Assembly (NCBI GenBank): GCA_946480825.1
Contig: CAMLLG010000058.1
Coordinates: forward strand, 1 to 25,302
Direction of reading: 5' to 3'
DNA: 25,302 bases
DNA from: an uncultured Lysobacteraceae bacterium
Lineage (GTDB): Bacteria; Pseudomonadota; Gammaproteobacteria; Xanthomonadales; Xanthomonadaceae
Shown here: positions 1 to 7,282 of the stretch, in pieces
Numbering within the stretch: the stretch's first letter is position 1
Layout: each line of letters starts with the position of its first letter
Notes under the pieces: model-generated
Database searches by the model: none
What the model was told of the DNA's origin: nothing
Seen by the model: only the letters and a program-made list of their open reading frames with translations
Made by a program: the position numbers and the translations under genes

Positions 1-56
1 TGATCGGTCGGTTCTGATCGGTCGGTTCTGATCGGTCGGTTCTGATCGGTCGGTTT
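1..56. repeat. 14-bp tandem repeat, four copies
   Basis: The unit TGATCGGTCGGTTC is repeated head to tail four times (1-14, 15-28, 29-42, 43-56); the last copy ends in T instead of C. The array touches the window edge, so more copies may lie upstream. There are no spacers between units, so it is a simple tandem repeat and not a CRISPR. It lies just upstream of the terminator at 86-117, so it may sit at the 3' end or downstream of the preceding gene. Confidence 0.9.
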
Positions 57-85
57 CGATCGCACCGAGGCGACATCGCTTCACG

Positions 86-117
86 GAACGGACGGCGAAT
101 GCCGTCCGTTCTTTTTT
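86..117 (+). terminator. Rho-independent terminator of an upstream gene
   Basis: A perfect 11-bp stem (86-96 with 101-111, sequence GAACGGACGGC) closes a GAAT loop and is followed by six T residues (112-117). It reads on the + strand, so it most likely ends a + strand gene that lies outside the window. Confidence 0.85.
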
Positions 118-130
118 GGCCGTTCTTTCG

Positions 131-289
131 CAGGAGGGCCTTCAGGCCGGCCCAAGTAGGCGCTCGTTCACGAAGAGGGTTGGGCCGTGCCCACGGCCGA
201 CGAAATCGAATCGCGATCGATTCGACATGGAGCGCCCTTCAGACCGCCGCGTCTACCGCGAAGCGCATCGGGCCTGAAGGCCCTCCTAC
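131..289. repeat. Inverted pair of REP-like elements (BIME-like), gene-free region
   Basis: AGGAGGGCCTTCAGGCC (132-148) recurs as its exact 17-base reverse complement at 271-287, so the copies face each other. Between them lie two more palindromes: GGCCGTG-CC-CACGGCC (183-198) and TCGAATCG-CGAT-CGATTCGA (206-225). The arrangement resembles the extragenic palindromes common in Xanthomonadaceae and Pseudomonas, which are moved by RAYT transposases. No convincing gene is seen from 1 to 353; short open frames here are low-complexity GC-rich shadows. Confidence 0.65.
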
Positions 290-353
290 GAAGCGACAAC
301 CCCGTTCTCCCGCCTGACGCGTTTGCCGGTCTGCCCACTCACGGAGACCCGCC

Positions 354-2186
354 ATGCGCCGCACCGCCCGTCCGCTGTCCCGCCACCTTCCGACCCACGC
401 CCTCGCCGCCGCCGTACTCTGCGCGCTGACGCTGGCGGGCTGCCATCGCAGCGACACCGTCGCCGAAGCGCCTGCCGGTCGCGAGGTCGCACCGACATCG
501 GTCCGGCAGGACCCGGTCCAACAGGAACCGGCCCGGCAGGCGGCGGATGCCGCCGCGAACGACGAACTCGACAATGTGCTCGTCACCGGTTCGCGCATCA
601 CGCGCGCGCAGGAGCGCAAGGCCGCCGGCGCAGTCGCGAACGGCTACACGATGCCAGCGCCGCCTCCGCCCCCGCCGGCACCGGTGATGATGATCGCGCG
701 CGAAGCGATGCCGATGCCCCAAACCGAAAACACCGAGAACTACGCCGAGCGCGACGACAACCCGGTGCGCCGCGCGAGCGAGGAACCGGTCTCCACCTTC
801 TCGATCGACGTCGACACCGGCAGCTACAGCAACGTGCGCCGGATGCTGCGCGGCGGCATGCGCCCGCCCGCCGATGCGGTGCGTGCGGAAGAAATGATCA
901 ACTACTTCGACTACGGCCATCCCGGGCCGTCCTCGCTGGCGACGCCGTTCCGCGTCACCACCGAAATCGCGCCGGCGCCTTGGAACGGCAAACGCCAGCT
1001 GCTGATGATCGGCATCAAGGGCTACGACGTGCCCAAGGCGCAGTTGCCGCCGGCGAATCTGGTGTTCCTGATCGATACCTCCGGTTCGATGCACAGCGAA
1101 GACAAACTGCCGCTGCTGAAACGATCGTTCGCGCAACTGGTCGAACAACTGCGGCCGCAGGACCGGGTGACGATGGTGGTCTACGCCGGTTCCGCGGGTC
1201 TGGTGCTGGAACCCACGCCCGGCAGCGAGAAGGCGAAGATTCTCGCCGCGCTGGACGATCTGCAGGCCGGCGGAAGCACCAACGGCGGCGCCGGCATCCA
1301 GCTGGCCTACGCGATGGCGAAGCAGGCGTTCGTGAAGGACGGCGTGAACCGCGTGATTCTCGCCACCGACGGCGATTTCAACGTCGGCACCACCGACCCG
1401 AAGGCGCTGGAAACGCTGGTCGGCGATCAGCGCAGACATGGCATCGCGCTGACCACGCTCGGTTTCGGCCAGGGCAATTACAACGATGCGATGGCCGAAC
1501 GCCTGGCCGACGTGGGCGACGGCAATCACGCCTACATCGACACCCTGCAGGAAGCGCGCAAGGTGCTGGTGCAGGAAATGCAGTCGACCCTGCTCACCAT
1601 CGCGAAGGACGTGAAGATCCAGATCGAATTCAACCCGGCGCAGGTCGCGGAATACCGCCTGATCGGCTACGAGAACCGGATGCTGAAGCGCGAGGACTTC
1701 GCCAACGACCGGGTCGACGCCGGCGACATCGGTGCCGGGCACGAAGTGACCGCGCTTTACGAGGTCACGCTGGTCGGCTCGGGCGCCGAGCGCCTGCCCG
1801 CGCTGCGCTACGCGCCTGCGGAAACGAAGGGCGCTGCGGTGTCCGGCGAACTGGCGCACCTGCGCCTGCGCTACAAGCGTCCGGGCGAAGACGCCAGCCG
1901 TCTGATCGAAACCCCGATCGCGAAGCCGCACGAACCGCGACGTCACGCGCCCAGCGCATCGCTGCGTTTCGCCGCGACCGTCGCCGCCTATGCCGACGCG
2001 CTGCGCGGCGGCGGCAACATCGAAGGCTGGACTTGGCAGGACATCGCTCGCAGCGCGCGCGAAACCATCGGCGACGATCCGTGGAAGCAGCGCGCCGAGT
2101 TCATCGGGCTGGTGGACGATGCGCGCCGCATCACCGGCGGCGACATGTCGCAGGTCGGCCCGCAGATCGGGATGATCGCCGACTGA
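354..2186 (+). CDS. VWA-domain lipoprotein, YfbK-like
   Basis: This 610-residue protein is a predicted lipoprotein: a basic start and hydrophobic stretch end in the lipobox LAGC with Cys30. A low-complexity linker follows, containing the TonB-plug-like motif VLVTGSRI (about 75-82) and a proline run near 101-110. The von Willebrand factor A domain begins near residue 235 and keeps the metal-ion site: DTSGS (241-245), Thr309 in GGSTNGG and Asp339 in ATDGD. The layout, with a conserved block before the VWA domain (FSIDVDTGSYSN) and a C-terminal extension, matches the YfbK family, whose substrate is unknown. The ATG is preceded by GGAGA at a usable distance. The gene lies 151 bp upstream of a sigma-factor gene on the same strand, so a shared envelope-related role is an inference. 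The family call is firm; the function is unknown. Confidence 0.88.
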   Translation: MRRTARPLSRHLPTHALAAAVLCALTLAGCHRSDTVAEAPAGREVAPTSVRQDPVQQEPARQAADAAANDELDNVLVTGSRITRAQERKAAGAVANGYTMPAPPPPPPAPVMMIAREAMPMPQTENTENYAERDDNPVRRASEEPVSTFSIDVDTGSYSNVRRMLRGGMRPPADAVRAEEMINYFDYGHPGPSSLATPFRVTTEIAPAPWNGKRQLLMIGIKGYDVPKAQLPPANLVFLIDTSGSMHSEDKLPLLKRSFAQLVEQLRPQDRVTMVVYAGSAGLVLEPTPGSEKAKILAALDDLQAGGSTNGGAGIQLAYAMAKQAFVKDGVNRVILATDGDFNVGTTDPKALETLVGDQRRHGIALTTLGFGQGNYNDAMAERLADVGDGNHAYIDTLQEARKVLVQEMQSTLLTIAKDVKIQIEFNPAQVAEYRLIGYENRMLKREDFANDRVDAGDIGAGHEVTALYEVTLVGSGAERLPALRYAPAETKGAAVSGELAHLRLRYKRPGEDASRLIETPIAKPHEPRRHAPSASLRFAATVAAYADALRGGGNIEGWTWQDIARSARETIGDDPWKQRAEFIGLVDDARRITGGDMSQVGPQIGMIAD

Positions 2187-2337
2187 GTCCGCATGCGGCG
2201 GCGGCCTCCGGCCGTCGTCGCGGGACCCGGCCACCGCCATGCAGACCGCGACCGCCCGCATCGTCACGCGTCATCCCCATCGGCGAAGAAGCGCGACCGT
2301 CTTCACGAACCGCGCCGCAACGCTTAACCTGACGCGC

Positions 2338-2895
2338 ATGAACGATGTGTCGGAGGTCAGCGACGAAAGCCTCATGCTCGCCTACGCGGCGGGCGATGCG
2401 GCTGCGTTCGAACGTCTCTACCTGCGTCACCGCGGCAAGCTCTACCGCTTCCTCGTCCGCCAGTTGCACGGCAACGGCGCGCTGGCCGACGAACTGTTCC
2501 AGGATGTATGGCAGCGGGTGATTTCCGCGCGCCAGGGCTGGAAACCGGAGGCGGCGTTCTCGACATGGCTGTACCGGATCGCGCACAACCGCCTCGCCGA
2601 TCACTGGCGGGCGCTGCAGCACCGGCCACCGGCGCCCCTGGACGCCGACGAACGCACCGAGCGGGTGCCCGACGACGACACGCCGGAGCGGCAGTTGTCG
2701 GCGTTCGAAGAGCGGCGTCGGCTGCATCTGGCGCTGGACGAGTTGCCGGAAGAGCAGCGGGAGGTGATCCTGCTGCGGTTGGAACAGGATCTGAGTCTGG
2801 AGGAAATCGGCGAAATCACCGGCGTCGGCCGGGAAACCGTCAAATCGCGCCTGCGTTACGCGATGGACAAACTTCGCCTGAGGCTGACCGCATGA
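2338..2895 (+). CDS. ECF-type RNA polymerase sigma factor (sigma-70 family)
   Basis: This is a 185-residue sigma factor with only regions 2 and 4. Region 2 (about 20-95) includes AFERLYLRHRGKLYRFL, the core-binding stretch DELFQDVW and the -10-recognition segment FSTWLYRIAHNRLADHW. Region 4 (about 125-183) has LPEEQREVILLR and the helix-turn-helix SLEEIGEITGVGRETVKSRL. The start at 2338 was chosen because the family normally begins a few residues before the D-E-S-L-M-L-A-Y motif; an in-frame ATG at 2239 would add 33 arginine-rich, non-conserved residues. No strong ribosome binding site precedes 2338. Its stop overlaps the next start (ATGA), which suggests translational coupling to the membrane protein encoded there, the usual position of an anti-sigma factor. 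Which stress or signal it answers cannot be read from the sequence. Confidence 0.9.
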   Translation: MNDVSEVSDESLMLAYAAGDAAAFERLYLRHRGKLYRFLVRQLHGNGALADELFQDVWQRVISARQGWKPEAAFSTWLYRIAHNRLADHWRALQHRPPAPLDADERTERVPDDDTPERQLSAFEERRRLHLALDELPEEQREVILLRLEQDLSLEEIGEITGVGRETVKSRLRYAMDKLRLRLTA

Positions 2896-3992
2896 ACCGC
2901 CGCATCGAACCCCTGTCGCCGGAAGAACGCGATCTCGCCGAGCGCCTCGCGCGCCTGGGCGGGGCGCGCGAACCTGCGCCCGCGCTCGACGCGATGATCC
3001 TGGCCGCGGCCCGCGCCGCGGTCGCCGAGGATGCGGCACCGGTCGCGGGCGACGCGCTGCCGCCCGCGGCGCCGGCCGATCCGAAAGTGACCCCGCTCCG
3101 TCCCCGCCGCACCGTTCCGCGCTGGCCGTGGGGCATGGGCCTCGCGGCCTCGGTGGTGCTGGCCGCCGGCATCGGCTGGAAACTGCAGGGCGATGGCGAA
3201 GGCAGCTCGGCGGAACACAGCGCGCCGGCCGCCGCAGCGGACTACGCGCAGGACGAAGCCACCGAAGCGGTGATGATCGAAAGCGCGGCCCAGGCCGTGA
3301 CGCCTCCGCCCCCACCGCTCGAAGCCGAGGCGGATGCCGAAACGTTCGCCCGACGGATGGCTCAGGCTCCGGCCGACGCCGCAGCGAAACCCGCACCGGG
3401 AGGCAACGTCGTCGACTTCGCCGCGGACGCGCCGATGGCCGAATCCGTCGCCGCCGTACCTCCGGCGCCCGCCGCTCCGGTGCAACAGGCGGCGGAACCC
3501 GAAATCAGCGTCAATCGCGAATCCAAGGGCGTCGTCGATCTGTCCGGAGCCCGGGTGCCGCGCAGCGAGATCGAGAGTGATCGTTCGGTCGGCGCAGCCG
3601 AATACACCCGCACGCCGCTGGACCAGCGCCGCGAACAGGTCCGCGCGAATCGCGCGGCGGCGGCTGCGGAAGTGCCGGCCCCGCCGCCCCCACCGCCGCC
3701 GCCCGCCGCGGTGTCTCCACGCGATCGGGCGCGCAGTGCCGCCAACGAACCGCGCCCGACGAGCGGCGAAGCGGGCAAGCTTTCGGACGCCTACGACGAC
3801 CGGCCGCCGGTGTCGGCGGATTCGCCGGAATTCCGCCAAGCCTGGCTGCAGCGGATCCGCGCCCAGATCGCCCGTGGCGAAACCGCGGCCGCCACGGAAA
3901 GCCTGCAGGCCTTCCGCCGCCGCTATCCGGACGTCGAACTGCCGGAAGACCTGCGCAAGCTGGCCGCGACCCTGCCGCCACCGGCACCGTGA
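2892..3992 (+). CDS. Membrane-anchored proline-rich protein, putative anti-sigma partner
   Basis: This 366-residue protein starts with the ATG inside the ATGA overlap with the sigma-factor gene. It has an acidic, charged N-terminal cytoplasmic part (about 1-75; LSPEERDLAERLARLGG), one transmembrane helix (about 77-97, MGLAASVVLAAGIGW), then a long Ala/Pro-rich stretch with two proline runs and a short helical C-terminal segment (about 315-360, FRQAWLQRIRAQIARGE, FRRRYPDVELPED). No zinc-binding anti-sigma motif (HxxxCxxC) is visible, so it is not a classical ZAS protein. The topology and coupling to the sigma gene suggest an anti-sigma or envelope-sensing role; this is inferred from position. 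The TM-plus-proline layout recalls TonB, but the C-terminal domain does not look like TonB's. Confidence 0.72.
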   Translation: MNRRIEPLSPEERDLAERLARLGGAREPAPALDAMILAAARAAVAEDAAPVAGDALPPAAPADPKVTPLRPRRTVPRWPWGMGLAASVVLAAGIGWKLQGDGEGSSAEHSAPAAAADYAQDEATEAVMIESAAQAVTPPPPPLEAEADAETFARRMAQAPADAAAKPAPGGNVVDFAADAPMAESVAAVPPAPAAPVQQAAEPEISVNRESKGVVDLSGARVPRSEIESDRSVGAAEYTRTPLDQRREQVRANRAAAAAEVPAPPPPPPPPAAVSPRDRARSAANEPRPTSGEAGKLSDAYDDRPPVSADSPEFRQAWLQRIRAQIARGETAAATESLQAFRRRYPDVELPEDLRKLAATLPPPAP

Positions 3993-4588
3993 GCGCGCCG
4001 GTGGCGAGCACGCTGACCGCGCCGGCCACGCATCTGCTCGACGTCAGACACAGCCGCTTTCTCGCACAGGCGGTGCCGGTGGATTCGCCCGAAGCCGCCC
4101 AGGCCGCCCTCCCGCCGCTCAGCGACCCTGCCGCCACCCACAACTGCTGGGCCTGGCGGATCGGCCCGCAATATCGCTCCAGCGACGACGGCGAGCCCGC
4201 AGGCACGGCCGGCAGGCCGATCCTCGCCGCCATCGACGGCCAGGGCTGCGACCGGGTGCTGGTGGTCGTCACCCGCTGGTTCGGCGGCATCAAACTCGGC
4301 GCGGGCGGTCTGGTGCGCGCCTATGGCGGCGCCGCGGCCGAATGCCTCCGCCGCGCGGACAAGCGACCCTTGATCGCCTTCACGGACATCGAAGTCGCCT
4401 GCGCCTTTTCAGATCTCGGCGCCATCCATGCCGCGCTCAACGCGTCCGGCGCAGCCAAGACGGAAGAACGCTTCGACGCCGGAGGCGCGATCCTGCAGGT
4501 GCGACTGCCGGCCGATCGCGCCGGCGACTTGAAAACCCGTCTGCGCGACGCCACCCGTGATCGGGTGCGGTTCACGACGCCCGGCTGA
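3989..4588 (+). CDS. YigZ/IMPACT (UPF0029) family protein
   Basis: A 199-residue protein of the YigZ/IMPACT family, whose eukaryotic member regulates GCN2 and whose bacterial members have an unsettled role in translation or nucleic-acid binding. Hallmarks are RFLAQAVPV near residue 28, HNCWAWRIG near 51, then DGEPAGTAGRPIL and RWFGGIKLGAGGLVRAYG. The C-terminal part (about 135-199) fits the ferredoxin-like second domain of YigZ. It starts with GTG at 3989 inside a GTGA overlap with the preceding stop, so its translation is probably coupled to the membrane protein gene. The length matches the family (about 200). Nothing in the family explains the link to a sigma factor; it may simply be carried in the same transcript. 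Confidence 0.9.
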   Translation: MSAPVASTLTAPATHLLDVRHSRFLAQAVPVDSPEAAQAALPPLSDPAATHNCWAWRIGPQYRSSDDGEPAGTAGRPILAAIDGQGCDRVLVVVTRWFGGIKLGAGGLVRAYGGAAAECLRRADKRPLIAFTDIEVACAFSDLGAIHAALNASGAAKTEERFDAGGAILQVRLPADRAGDLKTRLRDATRDRVRFTTPG

Positions 4589-4655
4589 ACGCGACCTTCC
4601 CGGGCGCGCACGGGCAAAGTCGTCTCCGACACGCCCTCTCTCCAACGGCCGCCGC

Positions 4656-6422
4656 ATGAGCTCCCCCGAACCCAAGTCCCCCAAAGCCCCTCTCGGCAGC
4701 CTGCGTGCGCTGTGGCCGTTCGTCCGCCGACATTCCACGCTGTTCGTCGCTTGGCTGCTGGCGCTGGTCGTATCCTCGTCCGCCTCGCTCAGCATGCCGC
4801 TCGCGATCAGGACCATGATCGACGAAGGCTTCAAGCGCGGCAGCGGCAGCGACATCGACCGCGCCTTCCTGCTGATGTTCTCGGTTGCGCTGGTGCTGGC
4901 GCTGGGCACCGCGGCGCGCTTCTTTTTCATCTCGCTGCTGGGCGAACGCGTCGTCGCCGACCTGCGCGGCAAACTCTATGCGCACCTGATCGGGCTCGAC
5001 AGCGGCTTCCACGAGCGCAACCGCAGCGGCGAACTGGTCTCGCGCCTCACCGCCGACGTCGAATTGATCCGTGGCGTGGTCGGCAGCGCGATGTCGGTGG
5101 CGCTGCGCAGCACGATCACCGTGATCGGCGCGCTGATCATGCTGTTCGTCACCAGCCCGCGCCTCGCCGCATGGGCGCTGGTGGGCATCCCGATGGCGGT
5201 GCTGCCGATGGTGATCGCCGCACGCAGGCTGCAGAAGATCTCGCGCAACAGCCAGGATCGCATCGCCGACGCCAATGCGCTGGCTTCGGAAACCCTCGGC
5301 GCGGTGCGCACGGTGCAGGCGCACGCGCGCGAAGGCTACGAACGCGGGCGCTTCGACGCCGCGGTGGAGATCGCGGTACGCACCGCGCGCACGCGCATCG
5401 GCTGGCAGGCGATCATGACCGCGACGATGATCGTGCTGTTCTTCGGCGCCATCACCTGGGTGCTGTGGTCCGGCGCGCACGACGTGCTGTCCGGGCGAAT
5501 GACCGCCGGCACGCTGATCCAGTTCGTGCTGTACGCGGTGTTCGCCGGCGGCTCGGTGGCCGCGCTGGCCGAAGTCTGGAACGAAGTGCAGCGCGCAGCC
5601 GGCGGCATGAGCCGGATCGGCGAACTGCTGCGGGAATCCCCGGAGATCGTCGCACCGGCGCAGCCGAAGCCGCTGCCGGAGCCGCTGCGCGGCGAGATCG
5701 TGCTCGAACACGTCGAATTCCATTACCCGATGCGTCCCGATGCGCCGGCGCTGGAGGACTTCAACCTCCACATCCTGCCCGGCGAGACCGTAGCCCTCGT
5801 CGGTCCCTCGGGCGCCGGCAAGAGCACGGTGCTGTCGCTGCTGCTGCGTTTCCACGACCCGCAGTCGGGACGGATCGCCATCGACGGCGTCGATGTGCGC
5901 GACTGCGACCCAGCCGCATTGCGCGAACGGATCGCGCTGGTGCCGCAGCAGCCGACCCTGTTCGCCGCGAGCGCGCGCGAGAACATCCGCTACGGCCGCC
6001 TGGAAGCCGGCGATGCGGACGTCGAAGCGGCGGCGCGATCGGCCGAGGCCCACGAGTTCCTGAGCGCGCTGCCGAAGGGATACGAGGAAGAACTCGGCGA
6101 ACGCGGCGTGCGGCTGTCCGGCGGCCAGCAACAGCGCATCGCGATCGCGCGGGCGCTGCTGAAGGACGCGCCGTTGCTGTTGCTGGACGAAGCGACCTCC
6201 GCACTCGACGCGCAGAGCGAGCGAGCGGTGCAGCACGCGCTGGAAAACCTGATGCGCGGGCGGACCACGCTGGTCATCGCGCATCGCCTCGCCACCGTGC
6301 TCAAGGCCGACCGCATCGTGGTGATGGACAAGGGCCGGATCGTGGCCGAAGGCACGCACGAAACCCTGCTCGCCCAGGGCGGACTCTACGCCGAGCTGGC
6401 GCGGCTGCAGTTCCTCGACTGA
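4656..6422 (+). CDS. ABC exporter half-transporter, MsbA-like (TMD-NBD fusion)
   Basis: This 588-residue protein has an N-terminal six-helix transmembrane domain (about 15-320) and a C-terminal nucleotide-binding domain (about 345-588). The ATPase motifs are complete: Walker [10 protein letters not shown] (383-391), Q-loop VPQQPTLF, signature LSGGQQQR (487-494), Walker B LLLLDE with Asp511 and Glu512, and H-loop His543 in IAHRL. It should work as a homodimer in the inner membrane that exports a lipid, peptide or other hydrophobic substrate; the sequence does not fix which. It resembles the general subfamily-B exporters of proteobacteria and need not be the essential lipid A flippase. An in-frame ATG at 4557 would overlap yigZ and adds an Arg-rich stretch, so 4656 is preferred. 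The MbtH-like gene follows after 55 bp. Confidence 0.9.
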   Translation: MSSPEPKSPKAPLGSLRALWPFVRRHSTLFVAWLLALVVSSSASLSMPLAIRTMIDEGFKRGSGSDIDRAFLLMFSVALVLALGTAARFFFISLLGERVVADLRGKLYAHLIGLDSGFHERNRSGELVSRLTADVELIRGVVGSAMSVALRSTITVIGALIMLFVTSPRLAAWALVGIPMAVLPMVIAARRLQKISRNSQDRIADANALASETLGAVRTVQAHAREGYERGRFDAAVEIAVRTARTRIGWQAIMTATMIVLFFGAITWVLWSGAHDVLSGRMTAGTLIQFVLYAVFAGGSVAALAEVWNEVQRAAGGMSRIGELLRESPEIVAPAQPKPLPEPLRGEIVLEHVEFHYPMRPDAPALEDFNLHILPGETVALVGPSGAGKSTVLSLLLRFHDPQSGRIAIDGVDVRDCDPAALRERIALVPQQPTLFAASARENIRYGRLEAGDADVEAAARSAEAHEFLSALPKGYEEELGERGVRLSGGQQQRIAIARALLKDAPLLLLDEATSALDAQSERAVQHALENLMRGRTTLVIAHRLATVLKADRIVVMDKGRIVAEGTHETLLAQGGLYAELARLQFLD

Positions 6423-6477
6423 AGGTCGTCGGGCGTATGATCCCGTCGATACGCATACCTGCGGTCAGGAGCGCACG

Positions 6478-6705
6478 ATGACGAATCACGAAGATGCCAC
6501 GACCTATGCGGTCGTGGTCAATCACGAAGAGCAGTATTCGATCTGGCCGACGGACCGCGAGTTGCCCTTGGGTTGGCGAGCCGAGGGCTTTCGCGGCGAC
6601 AAGGCGGCGTGCCTCGCGCATATCGAAGAGATCTGGACCGACATGCGGCCACGGTCGCTGCGCGAACGCATCGAAGCGGAGCGCAAGGCGCGCGACGGCG
6701 GCTGA
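6478..6705 (+). CDS. MbtH-like protein
   Basis: This 75-residue protein carries the whole MbtH signature: [10 protein letters not shown] (15-24), PLGW with Trp33, [17 protein letters not shown] (45-61), including Ser21, Trp23 and Trp53. MbtH proteins bind the adenylation domains of nonribosomal peptide synthetases and are often needed for their folding or activity. Here no NRPS or siderophore gene lies within the window, so this is an orphan MbtH by local context; it may serve a distant cluster. AGGAG (6467-6471) is well placed before the ATG, and a TATGAT box (6436-6441) lies in the short gap after the ABC exporter, so it may have its own weak promoter. The strong hairpin at 6755-6788 ends the transcript. 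A remote alternative is an unrelated protein, but the spacing of the three Trp residues argues against that. Confidence 0.9.
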   Translation: MTNHEDATTYAVVVNHEEQYSIWPTDRELPLGWRAEGFRGDKAACLAHIEEIWTDMRPRSLRERIEAERKARDGG

Positions 6706-6754
6706 CATCGCGGCGCGCCGATTCGCGGGTTTGCGGCTGTTTTCATCGCACACA

Positions 6755-6788
6755 ACGAAAAGCCGACGATTTCTCGTCGGCTTTTCGT
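6755..6788. terminator. Bidirectional Rho-independent terminator
   Basis: A perfect 15-bp stem (6755-6769 with 6774-6788) closes a TTTC loop. The A/T tract (AAAA and TTTT) is inside the stem, so it can act for both strands: the MbtH-like gene (+) and tRNA-Arg (-), which converge on it. Confidence 0.85.
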
Positions 6789-6795
6789 CTGAAGA

Positions 6796-6872
6796 TGGCG
6801 CGCCCGGAAGGATTCGAACCTCCGACCCCCAAGTTCGTAGCCTGGTGCTCTATCCAACTGAGCTACGGGCGC
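6796..6872 (-). tRNA. tRNA-Arg (ACG)
   Basis: On the - strand this folds as a complete 77-nt tRNA: acceptor GCGCCCG pairing with CGGGCGC, D arm GCTC-AGTTGGATA-GAGC, anticodon loop CTACGAA with anticodon ACG, T arm with TTCGAAT, discriminator G and an encoded CCA (6796-6798 on +). A34 would be converted to inosine by TadA. It has its own promoter just upstream and the terminator at 6755-6788 just downstream. Confidence 0.97.
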
Positions 6873-6888
6873 GTGGTGAAGAAGCGGA

Positions 6889-6917
6889 ATTGTGCCAATC
6901 CGGAATGGGTTGGTCAA
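6889..6917 (-). promoter_or_regulatory. Sigma70 promoter of tRNA-Arg
   Basis: On the - strand, TTGACC (6917-6912), a 17-bp spacer and CACAAT (6894-6889) form a good -35/-10 pair. Transcription would start about 10 nt before the mature tRNA 5' end. Confidence 0.7.
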
Positions 6918-7027
6918 TCCTCATTGATCGATTCGATTCATTTCGGGGATGCGATACGAAAAATCGCAGACCGTTGAACCGAAAAATCGACGATGCCGCT
7001 TCTGATACGACACGTGACGGGGAGTGA

Positions 7028-7120
7028 CGCGTGATACCGGGATGGTCGCCGCATCGCGGCGTACCGGGAATCACGCGATCAAACAACGTCGGTGCACACT
7101 TCGTCGATACACACTTCGTC
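7028..7120. repeat. Nested inverted repeat and 11-bp direct repeat in the tRNA spacer
   Basis: CGCGTGAT (7028-7035) pairs with ATCACGCG (7070-7077) around an inner hairpin CGCCGC-ATC-GCGGCG (7047-7061); TACCGGGA occurs twice inside the outer arms. CACACTTCGTC is repeated directly at 7095-7105 and 7110-7120, with a 15-bp period. These lie in the 262-bp spacer between tRNA-Ser and tRNA-Arg, which otherwise holds only the tRNA-Arg promoter. No T tract follows the hairpin, so it is not a classical terminator. Confidence 0.7.
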
Positions 7121-7134
7121 AGTACAGCAGGTAA

Positions 7135-7227
7135 TGGCGGAGAGTGAGGGATTCGAACCCTCGATGGAGCTTTTGACCCCATACTCCCTTAGCAGGGGAG
7201 CCCCTTCGGCCTCTCGGGCAACTCTCC
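7135..7227 (-). tRNA. tRNA-Ser (GCT)
   Basis: On the - strand this is a 93-nt class II tRNA with a long variable arm: acceptor GGAGAGT pairing with ACTCTCC, anticodon stem CTCCC/GGGAG, loop CTGCTAA with anticodon GCT, T loop TTCGAAT, discriminator G and encoded CCA (7135-7137 on +). It reads the AGC/AGU serine codons. Confidence 0.97.
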
Positions 7228-7252
7228 GTCGGCGCGACGATGCGCGCTTGAA

Positions 7253-7282
7253 AGCATAACGCGGTCAGTCGCCCTGCGGCAA
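7253..7282 (-). promoter_or_regulatory. Probable promoter of tRNA-Ser
   Basis: On the - strand, TTGCCG (7282-7277), an 18-bp spacer and TATGCT (7258-7253) lie 26 nt or more before the tRNA. The -35 box overlaps the last codons of csrA. Weaker than the tRNA-Arg and tRNA-Thr promoters; read-through from csrA is also possible. Confidence 0.5.

Noticed and set aside
1..56. Possible CRISPR array
   Set aside because: Repeats are 14 bp and directly adjacent, with no spacers and no cas genes nearby.
2187..2240. Terminator between the VWA and sigma genes
   Set aside because: The GC-rich imperfect hairpin has no T tract.
339..2267. Long open frame on the - strand opposite the VWA gene, with similar frames opposite the ABC exporter (4572-6359) and alaS (7770-10400)
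   Set aside because: They are shadows of high-GC coding sequence: His/Arg/Ala-rich, with no recognisable domains, while the opposite strand encodes a known family.
2892..3992. TonB-like energy transducer
   Set aside because: It has one TM helix and proline runs, but the C-terminal segment lacks the TonB C-terminal domain pattern and the gene is coupled to a sigma factor.
6706..7264. Genomic-island attachment site beside the tRNA genes
   Set aside because: No integrase gene and no duplicated tRNA 3' end are seen in the window.
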